From the NCBI GenBank assembly GCA_028023455.1, contig JAQFVV010000141.1:3206080-3270079 (forward strand): DNA of 64,000 nucleotides, written 5' to 3'. Below the pieces are notes generated by a model, which ran no database searches, was not told the origin of the DNA, and saw nothing but the letters and a program-made list of their open reading frames with translations. A program made the translations under genes and the position numbers. The stretch's first letter is position 1. Each line of letters begins with the position of its first letter. Below are positions 37,440 to 49,353 of this stretch, piece after piece. The stretch is from Epiperipatus broadwayi (Eukaryota; Onychophora; Udeonychophora; Euonychophora; Peripatidae).

Positions 37440-38345
37440 AAATATTAAGACACCTTTATTATACCTTTATGTTTGACTAAATTATAAATGCTCCACAAGC
37501 CAAACAGAGTTTATGTATATAAATATAGCTTTATGTTTGACCAAATTATAAATGCTCCACAAGCCAAACAGAGTTTATGTATATGAATATAGCTTTATAT
37601 ATGACTAAATTATAAATGCTTTAATTACTAAATGATAAGTGCTCCACTAGCCAAACAGAATTTATGTAGATGAATATAGCTTTATATTTGACTAAATTAT
37701 AAATGCTTTAATTACTAAATGATAAGTGCTCCACTAGCCAAACAGAATTTATGTAGATGAATATACCTTTATATTTGACTAAATTATAAATGCCTTAATT
37801 ACTAATTGATAAGTGCTCCACTAGCCAAACAGAATTTATGTAGATGAATATACCTTTATATTTGACTAAATTATAAATGCTTTAATTACCAAATGATGAA
37901 TACTCCACAAACCAAGAATTGTTGAGTTCAAATATTTACCAATCAGTAATAATTACCAAATGATGAAATGCTGTATAAATCATAAATACTTGACTGCTTC
38001 TAAGCTTATTATAATGTAACAAAGTTTATGTGTAAAAATATACTTCTGTACTTGGCTAAAGTATAAAAGCCTCAATTATCAAATGATAAATGCTCTACAA
38101 ATCAAGAATTGTTGAGTTCAAATATTTACCAATCAGTAATGATTCATAAAATAACGAAATGTTATATAAATCATAAATACTTAACTGCTACCAAACTTCT
38201 TCTCATAAAGGAATACAAAAATGAACTATTGTTGAATTAGAATATTCACAAGCTTCTTCCCATAAATGAATTCAAAATGAACTATTATTGAATTAGAATG
38301 TTTCAAAGCTTATTCTCATAGAGGAATTAATGAACTATTGTTGAA
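37440..38345. repeat. Compound minisatellite
   Basis: Several tandem blocks. From about 37468 two 64 bp units (ctttatgtttga...gaatatag) are followed by 87 bp units that differ by a 23 bp block (tttaattactaaatgataagtgc). From about 37905 and 38080 a unit of about 180 bp recurs ('caagaattgttgagttcaaat'). From about 38195 three 60 bp units contain 'atgaactattgttgaa'. No coding frame. Confidence 0.85.
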
Positions 38346-38762
38346 ATTGCAAATTAATTGTTATTTAATAAATTTTTTTTGTTACTAAAAATTAAATTGG
38401 TTGTCCAGTTATCCAATTCTGTTTGTTTTAATGCATCACTCATCAGTTATAGCACTGGTTGATGAGAATCTCATGTTCTCTGAGCTACGTCTGACATAAC
38501 TTGACCTAGGCCAGTCAGGTTGTAGTGAGATGGAACTCTAATGGCGCTTTTTGGGAAACCAAACATAGAAATATTTAGATGTTTCCAGTCTCTATAAAAC
38601 TACATCCTCTGATGAGCAGGAAATATTGTTGTAGGAGGCATTAACATCTGCATTAGGAATGTCAATTGATAGTTCTTTCCTACAGCATGCTCATCAGAAA
38701 ATTGTTACAACCGACGTGATAAAAGGGTTGTATGGCGGTCCAGTTACAATATATATATATAT
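38346..38762. other. Non-coding DNA with short hairpins
   Basis: 'ctgatgagca...tgtagga' (38600-38635) pairs with 'tcctaca...ctcatcag' (38679-38698). Just before copy B, 38745-38768 is a palindrome TTACA(AT)nTGTAA. No gene recognised. Confidence 0.45.
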
Positions 38763-40835
38763 TGTAATGGGCACATACGCCATTACATTATTTTTTTATT
38801 ATTATTAAACATGAAAAAAATAAAAGTTTGCAAATAAAAACTTCTTTTTTTAAGAATTAAAAATTGAAAATTAAAAATTCATCTTAAACTCGTATGTATA
38901 TATAAAATCGCACAGATAAAAAAAAATTATTAAAATAAAACTTTATTAAAAATAGAAAAACTAAATCTTTCAACAAAAACTTAAAAAGATTAGAGGTAAA
39001 AATATAACTTTAAGTTTGGAAAACAAATAAATTAATGTTATTAAAAAATGGAAATGATTGTTTTAATTAGTTAAATGTAAACTAGCCCTTGGGCATTTAA
39101 AATGTATAAGCAAAGGTCAGATAGGAGAGAAAAACAATGGAATCAGCCCTCAGCGAAAAGACCATCACATCATCGTGATGTAATGTCCACTGGATCTGAA
39201 AGGCTACTATAAAAAGTGAGGGAAGAAAATTAGAGACAGAGATGTGTCATAGTGGTGATGATGCGTGTTAGTGCGAAGTTGAAGAAGAAGGGATTGAAAA
39301 GACACACTCTTCAATCCCTTCAGTTCTGCTAAAAAAAGGGAAATGACATCATTTTCTACATCGAGGACCAGCTAAAGTAAAAGACCTCCGGATAAATCAA
39401 TAAAATGGCCAACAGCATACCAGTCTCGCCAGGACATCAGGACAATTAATACTAAAACCCAAATAGCAATGGTTTAAAGATGAACTTTTTTAAACGTAAG
39501 AAATATATATAATTTCTGAACATTTCTAAACAATAAGAACTTTAATTCTAAAACTTGTTCCAAATTTAAATAATTGCAATAGAATCCTATCTGACCAACT
39601 TTATTTATTAATAAGTAATTTTAATTTGATGTATTTCTTTTGTAAAATCATTTCCATTTTTTTTTGTTCTTTTAAGTTTTTATTATAATTTTTGTTTTTC
39701 GTTAAATTAAATTATACAAATGTTAAACTTAAGTTGGGCATGAATGGCTATATAGATTTGTAAAGTTATATTAGGGAAGGGTAATCTTAGGTTATTTGTT
39801 TCATAGTTAAATTGGGTCAATGTATTGGATATATTGGTGTAATTAGTAGATGTAGTACGAGATTCGCTACAGGCAGAATCGCTTTATACACCGCACACTT
39901 TTTTAAGCCTATTGAAATGCGATCATAAGTCAGCAAAAATAACCACAGTCCATTCCTATGGAGTATTTTTTATTGCTTTTATCGTCAGATAGATGTAGTA
40001 TTCCTATCTGATGAGAGGCAATTTCTTCTCTTAACATATTTTGTGCTGCCATATTCGTGTTACATTGAATGCATCAATATATCAGATAGATTGATGTTGG
40101 TTTAACTGCGAAATTTTGGCCTAAGGTTAAATAAGGATAAAATATTTTCCTTTCAAATGCAAATCTATGTAGTCTATTCATACTCGACACTGTAAATAAA
40201 AATGCATTAAATTTAAGTTGGGTATGGATGTCGCATGGATTCGTTAGCGGTTAATTATGTTGTGGTTTTCATATTTCGTTAGAATATCTGAGTCATCGAT
40301 GTCAATGCGGCATCTTATGATAAATGCCATTGATTTCTTGTATTCCCTCTGGAATTGATGTTATCAATGACTTTGTATTTTGATCAGTTATGTTTATTTT
40401 GAAATGTTTTTAACCGTGGAATCTATGCAGCCAGTCTATACTCAACATTATAAAACAAACTTTTATAAATACATCTGTGCAAACTTATAAAAATTAAAAT
40501 GTAAATTAAAATCTAAAATAAAATTTAAAAATGTAGTTAAATGCTAAAGTAAACATACTAACATAATAATGCTACATTTTATATATATATGTGCATAAAT
40601 AAATGTTTGTGTGTGTAATTACTGGCAGTGGCTTATTTTATTCTTTTTTATATATTCTTAGATAAGAATTTATTATAAATATAAATTTCTGCTGTTCCAC
40701 TGATCTAGTGACAATGGGATAATGACCGGAATCAAAATATATAAAATAATTTTTTTTAACTTACGTATCTGCCTACTATATAAATTTTCTAGGTTCAAAT
40801 GCCTAGTGGCGCCCTGAACTGTAGATACATTAAGT
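38763..40835 (+). mobile_element. LTR-like repeat, copy B
   Basis: Begins TGTAATGG-GCACATACG-CCATTACA and runs to 'aaatgcctagtggcgccctgaac' near 40815. It is collinear with copy A in the opposite orientation. The outermost palindrome keeps pairing although one base pair differs (C-G in A, T-A in B). No coding frame is present. Flanked by TA repeat on both sides (38748-38762 and 40858-40870). Confidence 0.6.
39287..39321. other. Perfect 12 bp stem-loop
   Basis: GAAGGGATTGAA (39287-39298) pairs with TTCAATCCCTTC (39310-39321) across an 11-base loop, inside LTR-like copy B. Could be an RNA structure of the element or chance. Confidence 0.6.
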
Positions 40836-40870
40836 CTACTATTCTCCGGATCATTATAATATATATATAT

Positions 40871-42689
40871 AACAACAGTAACAAGGGTTTTAGTTTTGAT
40901 TATATTTTATATTCCAATCGGATATAAAACCCGATTCTAAAACGATTATCACAAACAATAGACTTATTAATGTAAACTATAGGATTTTTAAAAAAGTAAA
41001 CTAAAAGACAATTGAAACTTGGTATTGCATATTATAAATTAATTGAGAACAACACTAGTTTTCTAATTTCTTTATTTTGCTTCTTCTTTTAAACACACGT
41101 GAAACAATATCTTTTATGTTTTAGCAATATATTGTTTTAAATTTAAAGATCATTGGCCAATTCTTAAATAATTTTAATAATCCTTTTTATTCATATTTTT
41201 TCTTTATCTACTTCATTATATAATCTTCTTTTGTCTCATTCCACTTGTTTTTTCTGCTTTCCATCTTTTACATTGTTCTTTTGGAATATTTTTCTTGTTA
41301 CAATTTAAAAATTAAAGAAATGCTAAACAACATACCTAAGAAAGGCGTTTTATTATTTGTGAATATTTTGTGAATATTTTTCTTACTAAAATTGGATAAA
41401 TTTACATTATTGGAATCATAAAAGCATCACGTGATCAATGTTTTATATGAGTACACAGACTGCTAATAACTATAGCAAAACTCTCCATATAATTCTGCCA
41501 TCAAAACAAGACTTAGTAATCAATGGATGCCAGAATGTATTTTCATAAATTCCCTGTCTAGTTCTTAATCATTCAATTTCCATAGGATAGTTTCTAGATC
41601 TAAAAGGAATGCTGTCAAATCCAAGGCTTTTCACTGTTTAAAACCACAAACTAGAAACATGTCTGGGAATATTGGATGGGTAGGGACAAGATAGACATTT
41701 TATGCACAAACCATTTTAAATCAATGGATTATGGTTTGAAATTGGCGGCAGTACTATATGGAATGTTTGCTACTGTTATTAAAAAGATCACTGTATTATG
41801 GTCAATACATTTAATATTTATATATTCATAGACATCCAAATATTGCTGCCAGAAGCAAAGTAAGACATTTTTATCAGAATGTAAAATTTTTTTAGTAAAA
41901 CAACTTTGTATGATAATTCTTTAAAGTTAAAAATATTTTTGAAACATTTATATTACATTAGGCATTTAGTTTATAAAACTTGACTTTTTTACTGTCTTGT
42001 TTATATTAATCATTAAATCCAAATTAATATAGTTATTCTCAAAGACTTTAATATTCTGAATTCTTTTTTGAAAAGGTTGATTCCCATAATCTCTTGTCTA
42101 ACCTCAATTGATTCTTCAGTGATAAAATTTTAATATCCATTTAAATAATACGATTTTTTATGAAAATTAAATAATCAAAAAAGCAAGACATATATAACGT
42201 GGCATTACTTTTATAAGCTTGTATTTACAAAAAATGTAATGCAAAGAGCGTACCAATAGCTCGATCAAGCCTTTAATTGATAAGTGCGGTTTAAGAAGAT
42301 ATTTAAATACTCTATCCAGAACATTCCTATCTCCAGATTAACTGGATTTCAGCTTAAATAAAAATTAAATTATATTTTAAATAATGTTTCTTGGCACTGA
42401 ACTTTTTCACAGACCATATTATGTTCTTTTCTTCCTAATATGCATCTGGTACTTAGTGAGTGTTTTTACTGAATTACTTTTCATGAAAATGTTTTCCTCA
42501 TTGTGAAAAAGCAAAAAGAAAAAAAACACACTGGGATCTTTGTAAATATTTTTGTCAATTTTGTTGAAATACTTTATACATTAATTCATCATTTGGAGAT
42601 AAAAATTTTATTCTGAAATTTCAATTTTGGTGCATATATTCGACATAAATTTAAAATATTACATGATTTTTTTCAAAGATTTTCCTTTC

Positions 42690-42692
<3 letters not shown>
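40871..42692. other. AT-rich non-coding DNA
   Basis: No convincing ORF or paired repeat recognised. Confidence 0.4.

Positions 42693-42748
<56 letters not shown>
42693..42748. repeat. (TA)n microsatellite
   Basis: Uninterrupted TA run at the left border of repeat copy 2. Confidence 0.95.
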
Positions 42749-42750
<2 letters not shown>

Positions 42751-43920
42751 AAGCTAGAAATATAGTACATATTTCTACTTCATCTAGTGCCAATGTCATC
42801 AGCACTAGTATGGATTTGAACCCAATCTTGTATAATAACTGACACCCATCTCATAATAGATAGTAGTATATTTATAATCAATATTTGTAATCAATATTAT
42901 AATCTTTTATCTAATTAATTTGTAATTTATGATTAAATACTAACGTTTTATAGTAGATTATTTATTTTATATTTGTAAAAATGTATATTGTGTTTATTTT
43001 ATTCAATTAAATTGAATCCTAAATATCTATAAAATGTTACAAATATTGGAAATTCTTTTATTAAAGTTAATTTTTCTTCAATTAATCAGTTTGTAACATT
43101 TTATATTTATCTTTTGATAAATGTACATTAAAGGATCAATTATGGAAACAATCTAGTAATTGTAAGGAATGTTTTGTAAATTTATATTTAAATTTTATAT
43201 TAATTATAAATTTGAAAGTTATTGTACCAATTTCCTAAAAATTTTGTGAATAAAATTTACATTTTTGTTAACCTAAATCTTAATTAAATAGGCTTTGTTA
43301 ATACAATGACTGATAAACCTAATATGCTTGTTGCTGTTTTCTTTTAATTATCAAATGAACCCTTGGGACATGTTTAATGCAGGATTATAGATTTCCCTCC
43401 CAAGCAGAGACCAACCTCAGAGAACTGCTTAGGGAAATTGCAATTGGTAGTGGTCATGTAGATTGAATCATTAGCTAAGGCCAGATCAAATAAATAGTAG
43501 AAAATTTTAATTGAATAACAGTTTTTATTGAAAACAGTTCACTGAAGAAGATATAGTATATCATGCCTAAAAAAATGATGGGGTGAAAAGATTGGCCGTT
43601 TGCTTTTTGGAGCTTTGTTCCACCAGCTCATCACCATGCCAGTCCAGTGCTCTCAACATCTATCCTGAGACTGTACTGTGACAAGAAAGCCTGCTAAAAG
43701 AATCTGATTTTATAACTGTCTGTTTCAAGCCATAGAATGTCTACTGATTGGGTGAGATAATCTTCAATTTGCCGAAAGCTTCTAATGTTTATACAACTTA
43801 ATTTTATAATGCGTCTTTTAATTTTTTTTTTCTTAAATTTAAAATATCAATGCTTATAAAAATCTCACATTATTTTGATGTGGCAAATTTAAATTAATTT
43901 TTTGTTGGTTTATTTATAAT

Positions 43921-45696
43921 ATTGACCTATTATGAATAAATAATCAAATATTTTTATCTAGTACCATGCTTGCAATTATATTTCATTCCAATATCAGCCT
44001 TTCAAGCTAATTGAGCATGCGCCTTTTGAGAGTGTTAAATAAATGCTCTCCTCTTCAATCCAAGATATAGTATTTATGCAGGGATAAAAAGAATCTTTCT
44101 TATTCCTATGACTCAAATTCTTTTATATGAGAAAATCTGAAGAACTGTTGAAGAGAGCATGAATAGATACTCACTTTAAATTACTATTTACGATGATTTT
44201 TGACTGAATGACGTTGGTGTAATTACTTAGAATTTACTAAATGTCATTCTTACTGAAACTTAATTATGAGTAAATAAGCAAATATTTTTATCTAGCGCTG
44301 TGCTTGCAATTATATTTCATTCCAATATCAGCCTTTCAAGATAATTGAGCACATGCCTTTTGAGAGTGTTAAATAAATGAATACTCTCCTCTTCAATCCA
44401 AGATATAGTTTTTATGCAGGAATAAAAAGAATCCCTCTTATTCCTACGACTTAAATTCTTTTATATGAGCAAATCTGAAGAACTGTTGAAGAGAGCATGA
44501 GTAGATACTCACTTTAAATTACTATTTATTATGTTTTTTGACTGAATGACGTCAATGTAATTACTTAGAATTTACTAAACGTCATTCTTACTGAAACAGA
44601 ATTAGGAGTAAATAATACTCTCAAAAGGGGCATGCTCAATTAGCTTGAAAGGCTGATATTGGAATGAAATATAATTGCAAGCATGGCACTAGATAAAAAT
44701 ATTTGCTTATTTACTCATAATTAAGTTTCAGTAAGAATGACAATTAGTAAATTCTAAGTAATTACACCGACGTCATTCAGTCAAAAAAACATCGTAAATA
44801 GTAATTTAAAGTGAGTATCTACTCACGCTCTCTTCAACAGTTCTTCAGATTTGCTCATATAAAAAAATTTGAGTTGTAGGAATAAGAGGAATTCTTTTTA
44901 TTCCTGCATAAATACTATATCTTGGATTGAAGAGGAGAGTATTCATTTATTTAACACTCTTGAAAGGCACATGCTCAATTAGCTTGAAAGGCTGATATTG
45001 GAATGAAATATAATTGCAAGCATGGCACTAGATAAAAATATTTGCTTATTTACTCATAATTAAGTTTCAGTAAGAATAATGTTTAGTAAATTCTAAGTAA
45101 TTACACCGATGTCATTCAGTCAAAAAACATTGTAAATAGCAATTTAAAGTGAGTATCTACTCACACTCTCTTCAACAGTTCTTCATATTTGCTCATATAA
45201 AAGAATATGAGTCGTAGGAATAAGAGGGATTCTTTTTATTCCTGCATAAAAACTATATCTTGGATTGAAGAGGAGAGTATTCATTTATTTAACACTCTCA
45301 AAAGGCGTGTGCTCAATTAGCTTGAAAGGCTGATATTGGAATGAAATATAATTGCAAGCACAGCGCTATATAAAAATATTTGCTTATTTACTCATAATTA
45401 AGTGTCAGTAAGAATGATATTTAGTAAATTCTAAGTAATTACACCGACGTCATTCAGTCAAAAATCATTGTAAATAGTAATTTATAGTGAGTATCTACTC
45501 ATGCTCTCTTCAACAGTTCTTCAGATTTGCTCATATAAAAGAATTTGAGTCGTAGGAATAAGAGGGATTCTTTTTATCCCTGCATAAATACTATATCTTG
45601 GATTGAAGAGGAGAGTATTCATTTATTTAACACTCTCAAAAGGCCTGTGCTCAATTAGCTTGAAAGGCTGATATTGGAATGAAATATTGACCTATT
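43921..45696. mobile_element. Foldback insertion 1 with 11 bp duplication
   Basis: 'attgacctatt' stands at 43921-43931 and 45686-45696. Between them are two direct units (about 43932-44262 and 44263-44605) followed by inverted material: a partial unit (44615-44725), two full units of about 340 bp and a partial one ending at 45685. Unit words include 'ccaatatcagcctttcaag' and its complement 'cttgaaaggctgatattgg'. The corresponding place in copy 1 (about 16200) is uninterrupted. Non-coding. Confidence 0.85.
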
Positions 45697-45930
45697 GAAT
45701 CTACCAAGTATAAAACTCAATGAGCAACTAACTTTAAACTCTCTCTCTCTTATTTCTCCAGTTAAAAATCATTTTAGGAGACTTATTTCCATTAAATTAA
45801 TTAATAGAGAAAGCTCATTTAGTTTTGTATCTCATATTATAAATTTATTTTAATAATTGAAATTATTTTAAATGTTAGGTATATAAAATTGCCCTCATAA
45901 TTATTTTGGAGAGAATAATTTATTTTTACT

Positions 45931-46634
45931 AAATCGGTTAAGTGTATGTAAATAAGTCAATTATTTTATATAGCACAATGTTTTTTTACAAACTGTAATA
46001 TTTTAAACAGCATTAAACTGTTGCACATGCGCTTTGGATTTTAACTATAAAATGAATGAATACAAACACTTCAAACACATGATAAAGTCTTTGGAAAAGA
46101 TAGAATGACCATCTATCTTTTCAAACTCAAACGCTTTTGTATGGGTGAATCTTAAGTGTTTGAAAGTGAAAGTGTGAAGATATTAAATAATCACTTTAAA
46201 TTACTTTTACATGCTTGAATGAATGATGCTGGTGAAATTTATTAGAATTTACGATACGTCATTCTTATTTGAAATTAAATGTATGTTAATATTACAGTGT
46301 GTAAAAAAACATCATGCTATATAAAATAATTGACTTATTTACATACATTTAATTTCAAATAAGAATGACGTATCCTAAATTCTAATAAATTTCACCAGCA
46401 TCATTCATTCAAGCATGTAAAAGTAATTTAAAGTGATTATTTAATATTTTCATGCTTTCACTTTCAAATACTTAAGATTTGCCCATACAAAAGCATTTGG
46501 GTTTGAAAAGATAGATGGCCATTCTATCTTTCCAAAGACTTTATCATGTGTTTGAAGTGTTTGTATTCATTCATTTTATAGTTAAAATCCAAAGCGCATG
46601 TGCAACAGTTTAATGCTGTTTAAATCGGTTAAGT
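45931..46634. mobile_element. Foldback insertion 2 with 14 bp duplication
   Basis: 'taaatcggttaagt' stands at 45931-45944 and 46621-46634. The insert has left arm about 46005-46305 and right arm about 46325-46620 in reverse complement ('gcacatgcgctttggatttt' against 'aaaatccaaagcgcatgtgc'). A border segment (45945-46000, 'aagtcaattattttatatag') is repeated inverted at the centre. Copy 1 lacks the insert (site near 16455). Non-coding. Confidence 0.85.
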
Positions 46635-47655
46635 AAAGTCTATTAAAATTTTTATAAAACAAATATCTTAAAAGAAAATCACTTAAAGCACTGCTATCAT
46701 AGCATTTTCATATCAACTGCTAACAATGTATATCTCATATGTATATATTTTCATTGGCGTCAATAAAATAGTAAAATTATGATGTATAATTTATTATGAT
46801 ATATGTTGTCAAACTTCACCAGAAGTGAGTTTGATATTTAATGTTCAGTCTGTTTACGTTAATTAAAAGACTGACTTATTTTGTAATCTTCATGACAAAA
46901 TATTTGATAACTCACTATTAAATGAAATATTTGGAAAGTGTGGAAAACAATTTATATTTTAAATTTTAATTCTTGCCTGGCCTTTTTATAGTATATTTTA
47001 TGATTCAGTCATTAATGGCCTACGGTTTCTGGGGATTTTCTTTTTGTCAGAAAGCTGATTATTTTAATCAGGAATGTATTTATTATTTTAGTTAGTGATA
47101 CACTATCTAAGGCATTATGTATTTATAGTTACAACCATTTCTTTATTATTGTTATTCTTGCTTTGCTACATACCTCTCAGGATCTTTGGAAGTTTAAATA
47201 TAACCAGTCCAATCCTTGACTCTCCCCTTAATAGTACAAAATATTTTCCTACTAGGGATTCTTTTCCAGGCATTGCCATTAAGATGTGTATGGGAAGTTC
47301 AGAACATTAAATTTATTATTATTATTCAGACATGTTTTGGCTTGGCCAGTATTTCTCATCATCTACCTGTATATACCAGGAATTTTTTTTAGCAAAGCCA
47401 CCTAGAGGTTCATAACAGACCTCAGTTATCCATTTGTTGTAATCTATAATAGCATACTGCCTTCAACATTTTATATTTTTATTTAACAAACCTGAAATCC
47501 TCTTTGCCATGATGGGACATCCTTCACAAACCAATCCCAATTTAATTAAATCTGACTATATGATTGTCAATAATTTATTTAAGAACTATTTTGCTTTCCA
47601 CGCTCATTACATACAACTGATTTAAATGTAATAGTGTTATAAATGCACATCTTTC

Positions 47656-47767
<112 letters not shown>

Positions 47768-48400
47768 GATTTATTTGTAATCTCTTTAAGAGGGCTAATG
47801 ATATTTTATTGCTGATTGGTTCTTGGCAGACCAATTAACAAAATTTTACTTTGTTATCAAATGCCTTGCATTTAGCCACATCAAAACGTATTCAAGAAAA
47901 ATAACCTAGTTGTATAAACATAACAATAATTCAATTTCTTAATAAATTCCTGTAGTAGTATTATTTTAAACAAGCTTAGTTTGTCATCACTCTGAATCTC
48001 TAATATTAATTATCCTAGTTATTTATAATATTTTTTTTGGATTTAAATTCACTTCTTTGTAATGTTTCCAGAAAGAATTGTAATTATTACAGTTCAAACC
48101 ATTAGTAATCGATATCCAGTCACAACTGTACCATTCTGCGATTCACTAAATTATTATTTTCTTATATAAATCTGTTATTATTTTGAGTCTCTTTGAGAAC
48201 CATGACCTCCAGATGGGACGGAATAAAATCAAGGATTGCTAGTGTCATCACAAACGTTGTCCATTAGTAAGAGATGCAATAGTTCAGGCAAATACGTTAG
48301 GATTCACCATTCCCCTGACATCAGTATCTTGGCTATGGTTGGATTCAAGGTACTTTGGCTTGGATTATTGGTCTTGTTGAATGAACACACGATTTTGATC

Positions 48401-48498
48401 AGCACAATATATATATATATATATATATATTGTGCTATATATATATATATATATATATATATAGCCAATATATATATATATATATATATATATTGGCT
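48401..48498. repeat. Two adjacent 36 bp AT-core palindromes
   Basis: AGCACA(AT)nTGTGCT at 48401-48436 and AGCCA(AT)nTGGCT at 48463-48498, separated by more TA. Each is perfectly self-complementary. They sit at the junction between repeat copy 2 and Penelope-like locus d. Confidence 0.9.
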
Positions 48499-48499
48499 G

Positions 48500-49065
48500 G
48501 TTTATTTCTTTTTAGAAATGATGCTTTGTGTAAATTTCAGAGTGATAAAATGATTAATATTGAAAGGTATGTGAATGATTTAGTGGGTGTAGAATATAGT
48601 AGGAAAAATGTTTTATGTGCACTATATAGGTTTAGAAATAGATGGAGAGAAAATGATATGGAAAAAAAAAGGTGGATAGCATTACCTTATGTAAAAATAT
48701 TGTTTGTAATAAGATTACATCATTGGTATCTGCTGATTTTAATGCTTCATTTAAAGTGGGTGCAAATACTGGAAGATTGGTTATTAATAGGAAAGATTCT
48801 ATTTATAAAAGCAACAAATGTAATATTATATATAAAGTTGTAGGTCATTATGAATATAGTTACATTGGGGAGAAATGTGCATTGAAAAAGTGGATAAGGG
48901 AGCATGAATAATTATATAATAAGTTGTGTTATTCTGCAGATAGGTATAAATCTGTTTTTGCAGAACATACTGTGATTTGTAATGGAGAATTCTGCTTTGA
49001 TAGAGTTTTTATTTTGCATATGGAAAATGATTTGAAGAAAATAAAAATTAAGGAGTCCTATTAAA
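48500..49065 (+). pseudogene. Penelope-like element fragment (locus d)
   Basis: Plus-strand frames read ERYVNDLVGVEYSRKNVL, then RWIALPYVKILF, the motif that links reverse transcriptase to endonuclease in Penelope-like elements. In the next frame come FNASFKVGANTGRLVINRKDSIY and, after YKVVGHYEYSYIGEKCALKKWIREHE (in two parts: Y...YIGE and KWIREH), a stop at 48909-48911. Beyond it NKLCYSADRYKSVFAEHT and FCFDRVFIL continue the C-terminal region to about 49065. One frameshift (near 48690) and one stop are visible. Unlike loci a, b, c and e, no inverted end copy was found. Confidence 0.8.
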
Positions 49066-49276
49066 AAACAGTGTAATTATGTTAATATTCACAATTTATG
49101 GAAAGTAGGTAATTCATGTGGGAGCGTTATTGGTGTGAGAGTTTAATAATATTTAAATATTAACATATTGCTACTTAAAATGGTAGAATATGCCAAAACT
49201 GGTTATAGCAAAGGATATTAATATTCAATTTTATATAGGCATTTTTAAAATTTGGTAGTTTTATTCTAGTGAATTG

Positions 49277-49278
<2 letters not shown>
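49066..49278. other. Probable 3' flank of Penelope-like locus d
   Basis: AT-rich, no ORF; runs into a TA microsatellite. Confidence 0.4.

Positions 49279-49350
<72 letters not shown>
49279..49350. repeat. (TA)n microsatellite
   Basis: TA run with one AA interruption, directly after the 3' end of the RTE element. Confidence 0.95.

Positions 49351-49353
<3 letters not shown>

Noticed and set aside
38597-38700. CTGATGAGCAGGAAA resembling a hammerhead core near Penelope-like sequences.
   Set aside because: Only four bases remain for stem II and no partner for stem III ending in TH was found.
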